Shown here piece by piece: positions 29,810 through 37,704 of a stretch of 56,180 nucleotides of DNA. Both the position numbers and the translations under genes were made by a program. The notes beneath the pieces are model-generated. The model was not told the origin of the DNA and made no database searches. It worked only from the letters and a program-made list of their open reading frames with translations. The number at the start of each line of letters is the position of its first letter. Position 1 is the stretch's first letter. The stretch comes from Candidatus Firestoneibacteriota bacterium. GTDB lineage: Bacteria > Oederibacteriota > D2-FULL-39-29. Location: NCBI GenBank assembly GCA_903891415.1, contig CAITEH010000043.1:1-56180 (forward strand), written 5' to 3'.

Positions 29810-31663
29810 ATGCCAAAAAAGTCAATACTCTACATATTATTGGATCTTGTCTTCATAAATATATCCCTTTTACTCGCATTTTTTATAAGATTTGATACCG
29901 GGATCCCCAAAGAGTACACTCTTCATTTGTCCCAGGTCTTCATTTTTGCCACCCTGGCCCGGTTCGCCGTTCTTTTCGGGTTCCGGGTCTATAATATTAT
30001 CTGGAAATATTCAGGCATGGCCGATATGCTCCATATAACCGGCGCGATATTTTTTGGCTCGGCCATCTTTGTTACCGCTGTGTTCTTTAACCGTAATCTT
30101 TCCTTCCCGCGTGCCGTGATCTTATTAGATTTTTTTCTGTGTGTCTTTTTTCTTCTCGGCTACCGGGTCTTTCCTGCCATCCGCCCTCATTTGAACCCGT
30201 TAAGGCCGTTAAAGAAAGGCAAAAGGACCCTGGTAATCGGCGCGGGCGAGGCCGGCACGCTGGTAGTCCGGGATATGCAAAATAACAGGAGCTCGGGCTA
30301 CGCCCCGGTCGGCTTCATTGATGATGACAGGACAAAAATAGGCAGTAAAATTAACGGCCTGGAAGTGTTTGGCGGCACTTTAGAACTCAAGGAGCTGGCC
30401 AAAGAATTAAAAATTGAGCAGATAGTTATCGCCATACCTTCAGCGCCGCCTTTCGTAATAAAAAACCTGGTTAACCTCTGCTCCTCTCTCGTCCCCTTTG
30501 GCATTCGCTACAAGATAATTCCGGGATTTAAGGAGATAATAGACGGAGACGTTTCCATTAACCATATACGGGAAGTTGAGCTGGAAGACCTTCTCGGGCG
30601 CGAACCGGCGGTCCTGGATGTTGCAAGTATTTCACATTTCATAAAAGACCGGGTTGTACTTATAACAGGCGCGGGCGGTTCAATAGGTTCCGAGCTGACC
30701 CGGCAGACGCTTTTATTCAAGCCAAAAACCGTTGTTCTCGTCGGGCAGGGAGAAAACTCTATCTATTTAATGGAGATGGAACTTAACAAGCTGCATCCCA
30801 ATAAAAAACCGGTCAACATCATCCCGGTAATAGCTGATGTCAAAGAAAAAAATAAAATGGAATATATTTTCAAACTCTATTTGCCCGAGGTGGTTTTCCA
30901 TGCCGCAGCTTACAAACACGTGCCCCTCATGGAGCATAATCCGGAAGAAGCAATAAAAAATAACGTGGCCGGAACAAAAAATATGGCAGAGCTTTCCATA
31001 AAATACGGCATTGATAAATTTGTAATGATCTCCACCGATAAAGCCGTCAATCCCACAAGCATAATGGGCGCGACAAAAAGGATAGCTGAATTACTGATCC
31101 AGGGCTTTTCCTCAAAACAGCAAAAAACAAAATTTCTGACTGTCCGTTTTGGCAACGTGCTCGGGAGCAGGGGCAGCGTGGTGCCTCTTTTCAAAAAACA
31201 GATCATTGCCGGAGGCCCGGTAACAGTCACGCACCCGGAGGTGGTCCGCTTTTTTATGACCCTGGAAGAAGCAGCCCGGCTCGTTATTCAAGCGGGAAGC
31301 ATGGGCACCCAGGGCGAAGTTTTTGTACTGGACATGGGAAAACCGGTAAAGATAATCGATCTCGCCCGGGACCTGATCCAGCTTTCGGGTTACACCCCGG
31401 ACGTTGATATAAAAATTGAGTACGTCGGCCTGCGTCCCGGGGAAAAACTTTACGAAGAAATCATGACCAAAGAAGAAGGTATTACTTCTTCTTCCCATAA
31501 AAAAATATTTATTGCCAAACCGGAGAGTTTTGACGCAAAGACCCTTGAAACAACAATAAATACTCTTATAACGCTGGCGGAATCACAGGATTTCAATAAA
31601 AAAACAGCCGAAAAACTCATAAAAATAATAGTTCCTTCATTTAACAGGGAGGCCGAAAAATGA
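29810..31663 (+). CDS. pglF: Membrane-bound UDP-sugar 4,6-dehydratase (PglF/CapD/WbpM family)
   Basis: A 617-residue protein. Four N-terminal transmembrane helices (residues 1-120) precede a first Rossmann domain (VIGAGEAGTLVVRDMQ) and the catalytic dehydratase domain starting VLITGAGGSIGSELTRQ. The catalytic triad region reads STDKAVNPTSIMGATKR, with Thr-Asp-Lys in place of the soluble enzymes' Tyr, as in PglF. It would convert UDP-GlcNAc into the 4-keto-6-deoxy sugar, the first step to bacillosamine-type sugars. The next gene, an aminotransferase, overlaps by four bases. It starts a four-gene operon for an amino-deoxy sugar. Confidence 0.93.
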   Translation: MPKKSILYILLDLVFINISLLLAFFIRFDTGIPKEYTLHLSQVFIFATLARFAVLFGFRVYNIIWKYSGMADMLHITGAIFFGSAIFVTAVFFNRNLSFPRAVILLDFFLCVFFLLGYRVFPAIRPHLNPLRPLKKGKRTLVIGAGEAGTLVVRDMQNNRSSGYAPVGFIDDDRTKIGSKINGLEVFGGTLELKELAKELKIEQIVIAIPSAPPFVIKNLVNLCSSLVPFGIRYKIIPGFKEIIDGDVSINHIREVELEDLLGREPAVLDVASISHFIKDRVVLITGAGGSIGSELTRQTLLFKPKTVVLVGQGENSIYLMEMELNKLHPNKKPVNIIPVIADVKEKNKMEYIFKLYLPEVVFHAAAYKHVPLMEHNPEEAIKNNVAGTKNMAELSIKYGIDKFVMISTDKAVNPTSIMGATKRIAELLIQGFSSKQQKTKFLTVRFGNVLGSRGSVVPLFKKQIIAGGPVTVTHPEVVRFFMTLEEAARLVIQAGSMGTQGEVFVLDMGKPVKIIDLARDLIQLSGYTPDVDIKIEYVGLRPGEKLYEEIMTKEEGITSSSHKKIFIAKPESFDAKTLETTINTLITLAESQDFNKKTAEKLIKIIVPSFNREAEK

Positions 31664-32841
31664 AGAGCCGGAGCACTTTTTTACCTTTTGCTCTCCCCTA
31701 TATAACCAAGGATGAAATTGACAGTGTTGTTGAAACGCTAAAAAGCGGCTGGCTGACCACCGGGCCCAAGACCCGGCTTTTTGAACAGAAATTTTGCGAG
31801 TATACAGGAAGCCCTTATGCTGCCGCGCTTAATTCGGCAACGGCAGGGCTTTTTCTTTCTCTGGCGGCTTCCGGCGTGAAAAAAGGCGACAATGTCATTA
31901 CCACCCCGTACACCTTCTGCGCTACTTATAATGTTGTCCTTGAAAATAACGCCAATCTTATCCTTGCCGACGTAAAGGAAGATGATTACAATATCGATCC
32001 CGCAGAAATAGAGAAAAGCTCAAAGAATAAGAAGATCAAGGCCGTAATCCCCGTCCATTTTGGCGGCCTGCCTTGCGATATGGAAGAAATTCTGGCTTTC
32101 GCAAAAAGAAAAAAAGCTCTGGTAATTGAAGACGCGGCTCACGCTCTCTCGGCGCGCTATAAAGGCAAACAGATAGGGGATGTTTCCGGTGCCGCAGGAG
32201 ATGCTACCGTCTTCTCTTTTTACGCGACAAAAAATATTACGACCGGTGAAGGCGGAATGGTGACTACAAGATCAAAAAAACTCCGCGAACTAATAACCGT
32301 GCTCTCGCTTCACGGGATCAGCAAGGACGCCTGGAAAAGATATACCGCGGAGGGAAGCTGGCACTACAAAGTGACCCATGCCGGCTATAAATATAACATG
32401 ATGGACCTGCAGGCCGCGCTGGGACTGGAACAACTAAAAAAAGCTGAAAAGTTCCTTAAAATGAGGGAAGCTATTGCTGCCGCCTATTCGAAAGAACTCA
32501 AATATGTTGACGGGATAACTGTTCCTTTTACCTTTAAAGACAAGCAAAGCGCCTGGCACCTTTATGTACTCCGCATAGACGACAGGATCTTGAAGATAAA
32601 CCGCAATGTTTTTATAGAAAAACTTAAAGAAGCGAACATAGGGGCCAGCGTGCACTTTATTCCGGCTCATCTTCATCCTTACTACAGAAAGAAGTTCGGC
32701 TTTAAACCGTCAGATTTTCCGGTAGCGACAAAACTCTATAACCAAAGCCTCTCCTTGCCTATATATCCGAAAATGCAGAGCGCAGATGTCCGTTATGTAG
32801 CGGACAAAATCAAAGAAATCGCGCGAAAATATAAAAGGTAA
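31660..32841 (+). CDS. pglE: DegT/DnrJ/EryC1-family sugar aminotransferase (PglE-like)
   Basis: A 393-residue PLP enzyme. The PLP lysine is in FSFYATKNITTGEGGM, and the cofactor Asp region is VIEDAAHALSARYKGK. The N-terminal segment ITKDEIDSVVETLKSGWLTTGPKT is family-typical. It would add an amino group at C4 of the keto sugar made by the upstream dehydratase. The start overlaps the dehydratase stop (ATGA). No PglD-type acetyltransferase is adjacent. Confidence 0.93.
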   Translation: MKSRSTFLPFALPYITKDEIDSVVETLKSGWLTTGPKTRLFEQKFCEYTGSPYAAALNSATAGLFLSLAASGVKKGDNVITTPYTFCATYNVVLENNANLILADVKEDDYNIDPAEIEKSSKNKKIKAVIPVHFGGLPCDMEEILAFAKRKKALVIEDAAHALSARYKGKQIGDVSGAAGDATVFSFYATKNITTGEGGMVTTRSKKLRELITVLSLHGISKDAWKRYTAEGSWHYKVTHAGYKYNMMDLQAALGLEQLKKAEKFLKMREAIAAAYSKELKYVDGITVPFTFKDKQSAWHLYVLRIDDRILKINRNVFIEKLKEANIGASVHFIPAHLHPYYRKKFGFKPSDFPVATKLYNQSLSLPIYPKMQSADVRYVADKIKEIARKYKR

Positions 32842-32842
32842 A

Positions 32843-33400
32843 ATGTTGAAAAGAGCTTTTGATATTCTATTCTCTTTGCTGGTGCTGATACTTTTTCTGC
32901 CGTTTTTCGTAATGATCGCGTTTGTTGTTAAATTTACTTCTCCGGGCCCCGTAATTTTCCGGCACAAACGGACCGGCAGGTTTGGAAAGGAAATTTATAT
33001 TTATAAATTCAGGACCATGGTGAAAAACGCGGAAAAAATAGGGGCCGGGCTTACGGAAAAAAACGACAGCAGGATAACGCCCGTAGGCGCCTTTTTAAGA
33101 AGGTCCAGCCTGGATGAGTTTCCCCAATTCATAAATATTTTAAAGGGGGAAATGAGCCTTATCGGGCCCAGGCCGGAAATACCGGAAATTGTCAAAAACT
33201 ACACGCGCTTTCAAGAACAGGTACTTCAGGTTCTGCCGGGTTTAACCGGATTTCCCCAGATAAACGGCAGGGCGGAGCTGCCCATACCCAAAAAATTGCG
33301 GCTGGATGTTTATTATGTAAAACACATGAGCTTGTGTTTTGATCTTTATATATTTTACAAGACCATATTTATTATTTTTTCCGGCAGGGGAGCTTATTGA
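32843..33400 (+). CDS. pglC: Initiating phosphoglycosyl transferase (PglC-like)
   Basis: A 185-residue monotopic phosphoglycosyl transferase. One N-terminal re-entrant hydrophobic helix (about residues 5-32) is followed by the family sequences FRHKRTGRFGKEIYIYKFRTM and SSLDEFPQFINILKGEMSLIGPRPE. The Asp-Glu pair in LDEFPQ contains the nucleophile in PglC. It would transfer the phospho-amino sugar to undecaprenyl phosphate and so start an oligosaccharide chain. One base separates it from the aminotransferase gene, and it overlaps the next gene by four bases. Confidence 0.94.
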   Translation: MLKRAFDILFSLLVLILFLPFFVMIAFVVKFTSPGPVIFRHKRTGRFGKEIYIYKFRTMVKNAEKIGAGLTEKNDSRITPVGAFLRRSSLDEFPQFINILKGEMSLIGPRPEIPEIVKNYTRFQEQVLQVLPGLTGFPQINGRAELPIPKKLRLDVYYVKHMSLCFDLYIFYKTIFIIFSGRGAY

Positions 33401-34788
33401 TGCAGATAAAGTTTGGAACAGACGGCTGGCGCGCAAAAATAGCGGAAGAGTTCACTTTTTCAAATTTAAAAGCAGTGGCGCAGGCAACAGCTGATTACTT
33501 CAAAACGGCCCCCAATTTCAATAAAAAAGTTATCGTAGGATATGATCTTAGATTTTTTTCGGAAAAGTACGCGGCAATTACGGCCGACATACTTGCTTCC
33601 AACGGTTTTGCCGTCATTCTCGCCGATAAAGCCGTAACCACTCCGACGGTTTCATATTCTGTGGTCAGCAGGAAAGCCGGTTTTGGAATAATGATAACTT
33701 CCTCCCACAATCCTTATGAATACAACGGGTTTAAAATAAAGACCGCCGACGGTGCTTCTGCCGCCAAAAAAGAGACAACGGGAGTTGAGTCCCTGCTTTT
33801 TAAAAATCCCGTAAAAGAAGGCCTTAAACCCTTTAAAACCTGTGATCTAATCGCACCTTATCTGGATTACATTAAATCCCTGGTCGATATGAAAATAATA
33901 AATAAGGCCCGTTTTAAGGCCGCTATCGAACCCATGTACGGGTCGTCCCAGGGGTACCTGCTGAAAATACTTAAAAGTTCCCGGCTAAAACTTTTCCCTC
34001 TCCATCACTGGCGTGACGCAATGTTTGGCGGCATTAAGCCCGAACCGCTGGAGCCCCTGCTTGCCGAATTAAAATACCATATTAAGAAAGAGCATATAGA
34101 TATCGGGCTGGTTACCGACGGAGACGGGGATAGATTTGCAGTTGTTGATAATAAAGGGCGGTTTTTTTCCTCACAGCATATAATGCCCCTACTCATGGAA
34201 CACCTGCTTTTTAATAAAGGGTTAAGAGGCGCCGTGGTCATAACTACGGCCACTACCTCCTGCGCGGAAGTAATTGCCCGGCGTAACGGGCTGAGAAGGT
34301 TTTATACTCCGATAGGTTTTAAGAACATTGCGGATCTTATTCTTAAAGAGGATATTCTTATCGGCGCCGAGGAAAGCGGCGGTATCGGCGTAAAAGGCTA
34401 TCTTCCCGAACGCGACGGGATCCTTCTCGGGCTCATGTTCCTGGAAATTATGGCAAAAACCGGTAAAACTTCCGGAGAACTTTTTGATGCCATCGAAAAG
34501 AAATACGGCAAGTTCTGTTATGACCGGGTTGATATAAAATATCCCCCGGAACAAAAAGAAACAATATTTAACCGGATCGAAGCTTTTAATCCGGTTAAAT
34601 TTTTAGGTAAAAAAGTTAAGGCCATTAGCAGGGAAGACGGCACAAAATACACGCTGGAAGACCTTTCCTGGCTGGTATTGCGCCAGTCCGGTACCGAACC
34701 AATACTAAGAATATACGCTGAAGCGTCTACCCCGGAAGGAGTAAAGCGTTATTTGGAATTTGGGAAAAGACTCGCCTTAAAAGCCTAG
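33397..34788 (+). CDS. Phosphohexomutase (phosphoglucomutase/phosphomannomutase family)
   Basis: A 463-residue alpha-D-phosphohexomutase. The phosphoserine loop is TSSHNPYEYNGFKI, the metal loop DGDGDRFAVVD, the sugar-binding loop GAEESGGIG, and the phosphate-binding end RQSGTEPILRIYAEA. The short type and domain order fit enzymes acting on glucose-, mannose- or glucosamine-phosphates; exact specificity cannot be read. Its place at the end of the Pgl-like operon suggests it supplies a sugar-phosphate precursor. Confidence 0.93.
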   Translation: MMQIKFGTDGWRAKIAEEFTFSNLKAVAQATADYFKTAPNFNKKVIVGYDLRFFSEKYAAITADILASNGFAVILADKAVTTPTVSYSVVSRKAGFGIMITSSHNPYEYNGFKIKTADGASAAKKETTGVESLLFKNPVKEGLKPFKTCDLIAPYLDYIKSLVDMKIINKARFKAAIEPMYGSSQGYLLKILKSSRLKLFPLHHWRDAMFGGIKPEPLEPLLAELKYHIKKEHIDIGLVTDGDGDRFAVVDNKGRFFSSQHIMPLLMEHLLFNKGLRGAVVITTATTSCAEVIARRNGLRRFYTPIGFKNIADLILKEDILIGAEESGGIGVKGYLPERDGILLGLMFLEIMAKTGKTSGELFDAIEKKYGKFCYDRVDIKYPPEQKETIFNRIEAFNPVKFLGKKVKAISREDGTKYTLEDLSWLVLRQSGTEPILRIYAEASTPEGVKRYLEFGKRLALKA

Positions 34789-35351
34789 ATCTCTTTACTC
34801 CCTTTCTTTTCATAATCTTCGAGAATTATTTTTAAAAGTTCCGCGGTGGCGATCACATCACTGAGCGCCCTATGCTCATCTTTTGCTTCTATACAAAATT
34901 GCCTTCTTAGATGCGTCAGCTTAAAAGAGGGAAAATGCGGATATATTTTTCTTGCCAGGCGAAGAGTATCCAGGGTGGAATTCTCCAGGTCAGGTTTCCC
35001 CATTTTTTTAATTTTTTCTTTGAAAAAACTCATGTCAAAAGAAAGATTGTGCCCGACTATCACCCCGTCATCTATGAAATTTATGAATTCCTGGTAAATT
35101 TGGTCAAATTTCGGGGCATTTTTTACCATTTCATTGGTAATATTGTTGACAGCGGAAGCCCTGGGAGAGATAGGACAACAGGGATTTACCAGAGTGCTAA
35201 AAGTGGCGGTGATCTTGCGGTTTGTCATTTTAACCGCCGCCACCTCGCAGATCTCATCTCCATATTTAGGATTTAAGCCGGTAGTTTCAAAATCGATAAT
35301 AACAAAAGTCGTATTCTCGATATGTACGGGTTTCTTTTCAACTGTTTTGAT
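34785..35351 (-). CDS. DEDDh 3'-5' exonuclease (DNA polymerase III epsilon-like) with abnormal start
   Basis: Motif ExoI is DFETTG, ExoII GHNLSFDMSFF, and ExoIII HRALSDVIATAE, so all DEDDh residues are present. The first standard start codon (GTG at 35243) lies after ExoI and would delete it. Upstream, the frame is open to a TGA at about 35366 but has no ATG, GTG or TTG. A strong AAGGGG (35359-35364) lies seven bases before an ATC codon at 35349-35351, followed by KTVEKKPVHIENTTF and the motif. I therefore draw the gene from 35351, either with an AUC start or as a gene whose ATG has mutated. The last bases overlap the convergent mutase gene. Confidence 0.75.
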   Translation of the reverse strand: MKTVEKKPVHIENTTFVIIDFETTGLNPKYGDEICEVAAVKMTNRKITATFSTLVNPCCPISPRASAVNNITNEMVKNAPKFDQIYQEFINFIDDGVIVGHNLSFDMSFFKEKIKKMGKPDLENSTLDTLRLARKIYPHFPSFKLTHLRRQFCIEAKDEHRALSDVIATAELLKIILEDYEKKGSKEI

Positions 35352-35397
35352 ATTGTTGCCCCTTCATTTTTACCGTTAGCGGGTGCTCTGCCCCGGT

Positions 35398-36306
35398 TTA
35401 TTTTTCTTCTTTAACGTAGTTTTCTTTTGTAACTCCGGCCGCCTCGGTTTCCGCTACAGAAAATTTTTCTTCGACCGTTATTACTTTGCCGGTGCCGATC
35501 TTAGTATCTGAAGAACCCAGAGAGAGTCCCGTGTCCGGATCCACCAGATCTTCGCCTTTCTTGAAGATACCGAAGGTTCTGCCTGTTTTTTCTTCATCAA
35601 CTTTGCCTGAATTTAGCCAGATTTTCTTGCCGTCAACTTTAATTATTCTTGCCGACCAGGGAAAATTTTCAGCCATTTCAATAAGGGGCCTGGATACGCT
35701 TTCAATGGTCTTTCTTACGGCTTTGCCTATGACTGTTTCATCAAAACCATCTTTACCAAAATCCACCGAGGGTGCCACGCTTAGATCAATTGAAACACCC
35801 GTGCTTGATTCTTCACCTTCACCTTTTTCCGCTTTTAAGATCTCACCGGTGGAAGTATCTATCATCCGGATATCACAGGCAACTTTCGCGGTATTTGTCT
35901 TGGTCCCGACTCCTCCCCCTATCCCAAATATGCCTCCCAGATTTCCCACACCCAGCTTGCTGTCTTTGATACCAAATTCCGAAATACTGCCGGTCACTAT
36001 ATACTGTATACCGAGCAGCTGCCCTATTTTCGCGGCTGTCTGGGCTGTTACAACGCCCGAGGCCCCAAGCTGCTGTTCTTTCATGATTTTTTCAAGCTTT
36101 TCCCTCTCGATCACGGAATATTTTCCGGATTTGACAAGTGCAGTAACAAGCATATCCGCCATGCCCCTTCCGGGGTTATGCCAGCCGCTGTGCTGCCCTC
36201 CTGCCTTATCTTCAAAATCCATTACCGCTATCCTTTTTTTACCCCCCGCAAGCGCAGGAGCCGCAATTACGGCTAACGTTATGAGAACCATCACAAGTTT
36301 TTTCAT
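35398..36306 (-). CDS. CsgG-family secreted protein
   Basis: A 302-residue protein with a cleavable signal peptide (MKKLVMVLITLAVIAAPALA) and a CsgG-type domain: KRIAVMDFEDKAGG, GMADMLVTALVKSGKYSVIEREKLEKIMKEQ and LLGIQYIVTGSISEFG. There is no lipobox cysteine, so it is probably periplasmic rather than an outer-membrane lipoprotein. After residue 215 there is a separate small domain (ARIIKVDGKKIWLNSGKVD) of a kind often found in such proteins. CsgG itself is the curli export pore; for this subgroup the role is unknown. No curli genes are nearby. GGAGGGCAA lies upstream of the ATG. Confidence 0.85.
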   Translation of the reverse strand: MKKLVMVLITLAVIAAPALAGGKKRIAVMDFEDKAGGQHSGWHNPGRGMADMLVTALVKSGKYSVIEREKLEKIMKEQQLGASGVVTAQTAAKIGQLLGIQYIVTGSISEFGIKDSKLGVGNLGGIFGIGGGVGTKTNTAKVACDIRMIDTSTGEILKAEKGEGEESSTGVSIDLSVAPSVDFGKDGFDETVIGKAVRKTIESVSRPLIEMAENFPWSARIIKVDGKKIWLNSGKVDEEKTGRTFGIFKKGEDLVDPDTGLSLGSSDTKIGTGKVITVEEKFSVAETEAAGVTKENYVKEEK

Positions 36307-36311
36307 ATTGC

Positions 36312-36362
36312 CCTCCTAAAAACTAAAAGTCTGTAAAATCTATAAGGTCCATAAAAGTCTAA
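36312..36362 (+). repeat. Short-period repeat (TAAGGTCCA / TAAAAGTCTA type)
   Basis: Units AAAAGTCTG, TAAAATCTA, TAAGGTCCA and TAAAAGTCTA follow one another upstream of the CsgG-family gene. This is the same degenerate 9-10 bp family as at 8463-8515. Confidence 0.55.
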
Positions 36363-36368
36363 GGCCTT

Positions 36369-36788
36369 TTATTCCTGAAAACTTATTTTCACGGCTCTAT
36401 TTTGTTTTTTTTCGGAATTAAATTTTTTATCCCTGAGGATATTTTCTTTGGCTCTTCTGTTCCGCCGTTTTTTCTGTTTCCTGATCTTAAAGGCCAGCTT
36501 CGCCTCCGTAGAAAGTTTACCCAGTATTTTTGCTTCGATCTTGCTTACAAGTATTTTCCTGGCTATATATCTGTTTTTTGCCTGCGAACGTTCCTTCTGG
36601 CACTTTACCTCTATGCCGGTAGGCAGGTGTTTCAGGTAGACACAGGTTTCTACCTTGTTGACATTCTGCCCGCCGGGCCCGCCGGAACGCATGAACTTTT
36701 CCTCAATATCGGCGTCCTTAATTCCAAACTTGGCCATCCGGGCTTCCAGGGCATTTCTTTTTTCTATACTTACGCCAAAATCATTCAT
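36369..36788 (-). CDS. Release-factor-like ribosome rescue protein (GGQ domain)
   Basis: A 139-residue protein with a class I release factor catalytic domain: [19 protein letters not shown]. It has no codon-recognition domain and ends in a long basic tail rich in Lys, Arg and Asn, a layout shared with ArfB/YaeJ and the C12orf65 group. Those proteins hydrolyse peptidyl-tRNA on stalled ribosomes, the basic tail sensing the empty mRNA channel. Which subgroup this belongs to cannot be settled by eye. Confidence 0.88.
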   Translation of the reverse strand: MNDFGVSIEKRNALEARMAKFGIKDADIEEKFMRSGGPGGQNVNKVETCVYLKHLPTGIEVKCQKERSQAKNRYIARKILVSKIEAKILGKLSTEAKLAFKIRKQKKRRNRRAKENILRDKKFNSEKKQNRAVKISFQE

Positions 36789-36971
36789 TTTTCTTTATCT
36801 TATTTAAGCCGCCGTATATTATTATACAAAACCGTTTGATTTTTTACCACAGGAAACACTCTATGAAACCCTCTGAGCTTACGCACGGAGTTTCGACGAT
36901 ATGAAGCTATTTGATTAATCATGCCAAATTCATTCCACGGGCCGGTGCCCGGGTTTTTCTTTGGCATAACG

Positions 36972-37658
36972 TCATAACAGTTTCAGCATATTTGAATAAA
37001 TAATATGCGCCCGTCTTTCGTATTCTATTTTATTTTTATAAGATTCCAGAATGATGTTCTTGTTTTCGGCCAGTCCGGGTTCACCTTTAAGCCAGTCTTC
37101 TATTAGCACCGGAGTTACTTCAATATGAAACTGTAAGGCGTAAGCATTTTCACCATACTTGAAGGCCTGATTAACACCGTTCGCAGAATCAGCAAGTAAG
37201 ACTGCCTTATTGGGAACTTCAAATACATCTTCATGCCACTGAAATACACAGTATTTTTCAGAGATATTCTTGAAAAGCATGTCTTTTTGCCCATTTTCGG
37301 TGAGCTTTACGTCATACCAGCCCAGCTCTCTCTCCGGAGCTTTCTTTATCTTTGCACCAAGAGCCTTGGCCAGAAGCTGTGCCCCCAGACAGATCCCTAA
37401 ATACGGGATCTTTGCCTTAAGTATTTCTTTAATAAAAATATTTTCTTCTTTCAGGAAAGGATACCTGCGCTCTTCGTAGACGCTCATCGGGCCGCCCATT
37501 ACGACTATGAGTTTATACTCTTTGGAATTTTTCGGAAAATGGGCTCCTTCTTCCAATTCAAGAATATCAGGAATAAAACCCCGCCTCTTATAGAAAGCTT
37601 CAAGCGTTCCCGCTCCTTCATTTTCAATATGCTTTACGATAAGTATTTTATTATACAT
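36972..37658 (-). CDS. Class I glutamine amidotransferase (GMP synthase-like domain)
   Basis: 228 residues from the ATG at 37658, which has GGAG five bases upstream; a start at 37703 is less likely. The nucleophile cysteine is in GICLGAQLLAKALGAK, and the catalytic His-Glu pair is in ALQFHIEVTP. QWHEDVFEVP is typical of the GMP-synthase-like stand-alone family (YfeJ-type), whose substrates are mostly unknown. It lies between the rescue factor and the HEAT-repeat anti-sigma gene, two loci with no evident functional link. Confidence 0.88.
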   Translation of the reverse strand: MYNKILIVKHIENEGAGTLEAFYKRRGFIPDILELEEGAHFPKNSKEYKLIVVMGGPMSVYEERRYPFLKEENIFIKEILKAKIPYLGICLGAQLLAKALGAKIKKAPERELGWYDVKLTENGQKDMLFKNISEKYCVFQWHEDVFEVPNKAVLLADSANGVNQAFKYGENAYALQFHIEVTPVLIEDWLKGEPGLAENKNIILESYKNKIEYERRAHIIYSNMLKLL

Positions 37659-37704
37659 TTTACTCCGGCTTAATAAATTATCCGGTTCTATAATGTTCCG
37701 CAAA

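Noticed and set aside
35486-36319. Open frame of 277 codons on the plus strand
   Set aside because: It is antisense to the CsgG-family gene, rich in Ser/Pro, and has no recognisable domain or ribosome binding site.
36789-36971. Gap between the amidotransferase and the rescue factor searched for a gene or RNA
   Set aside because: Apart from a TATAAT in front of the rescue-factor gene and a short GC-rich stretch, I see no supported feature.
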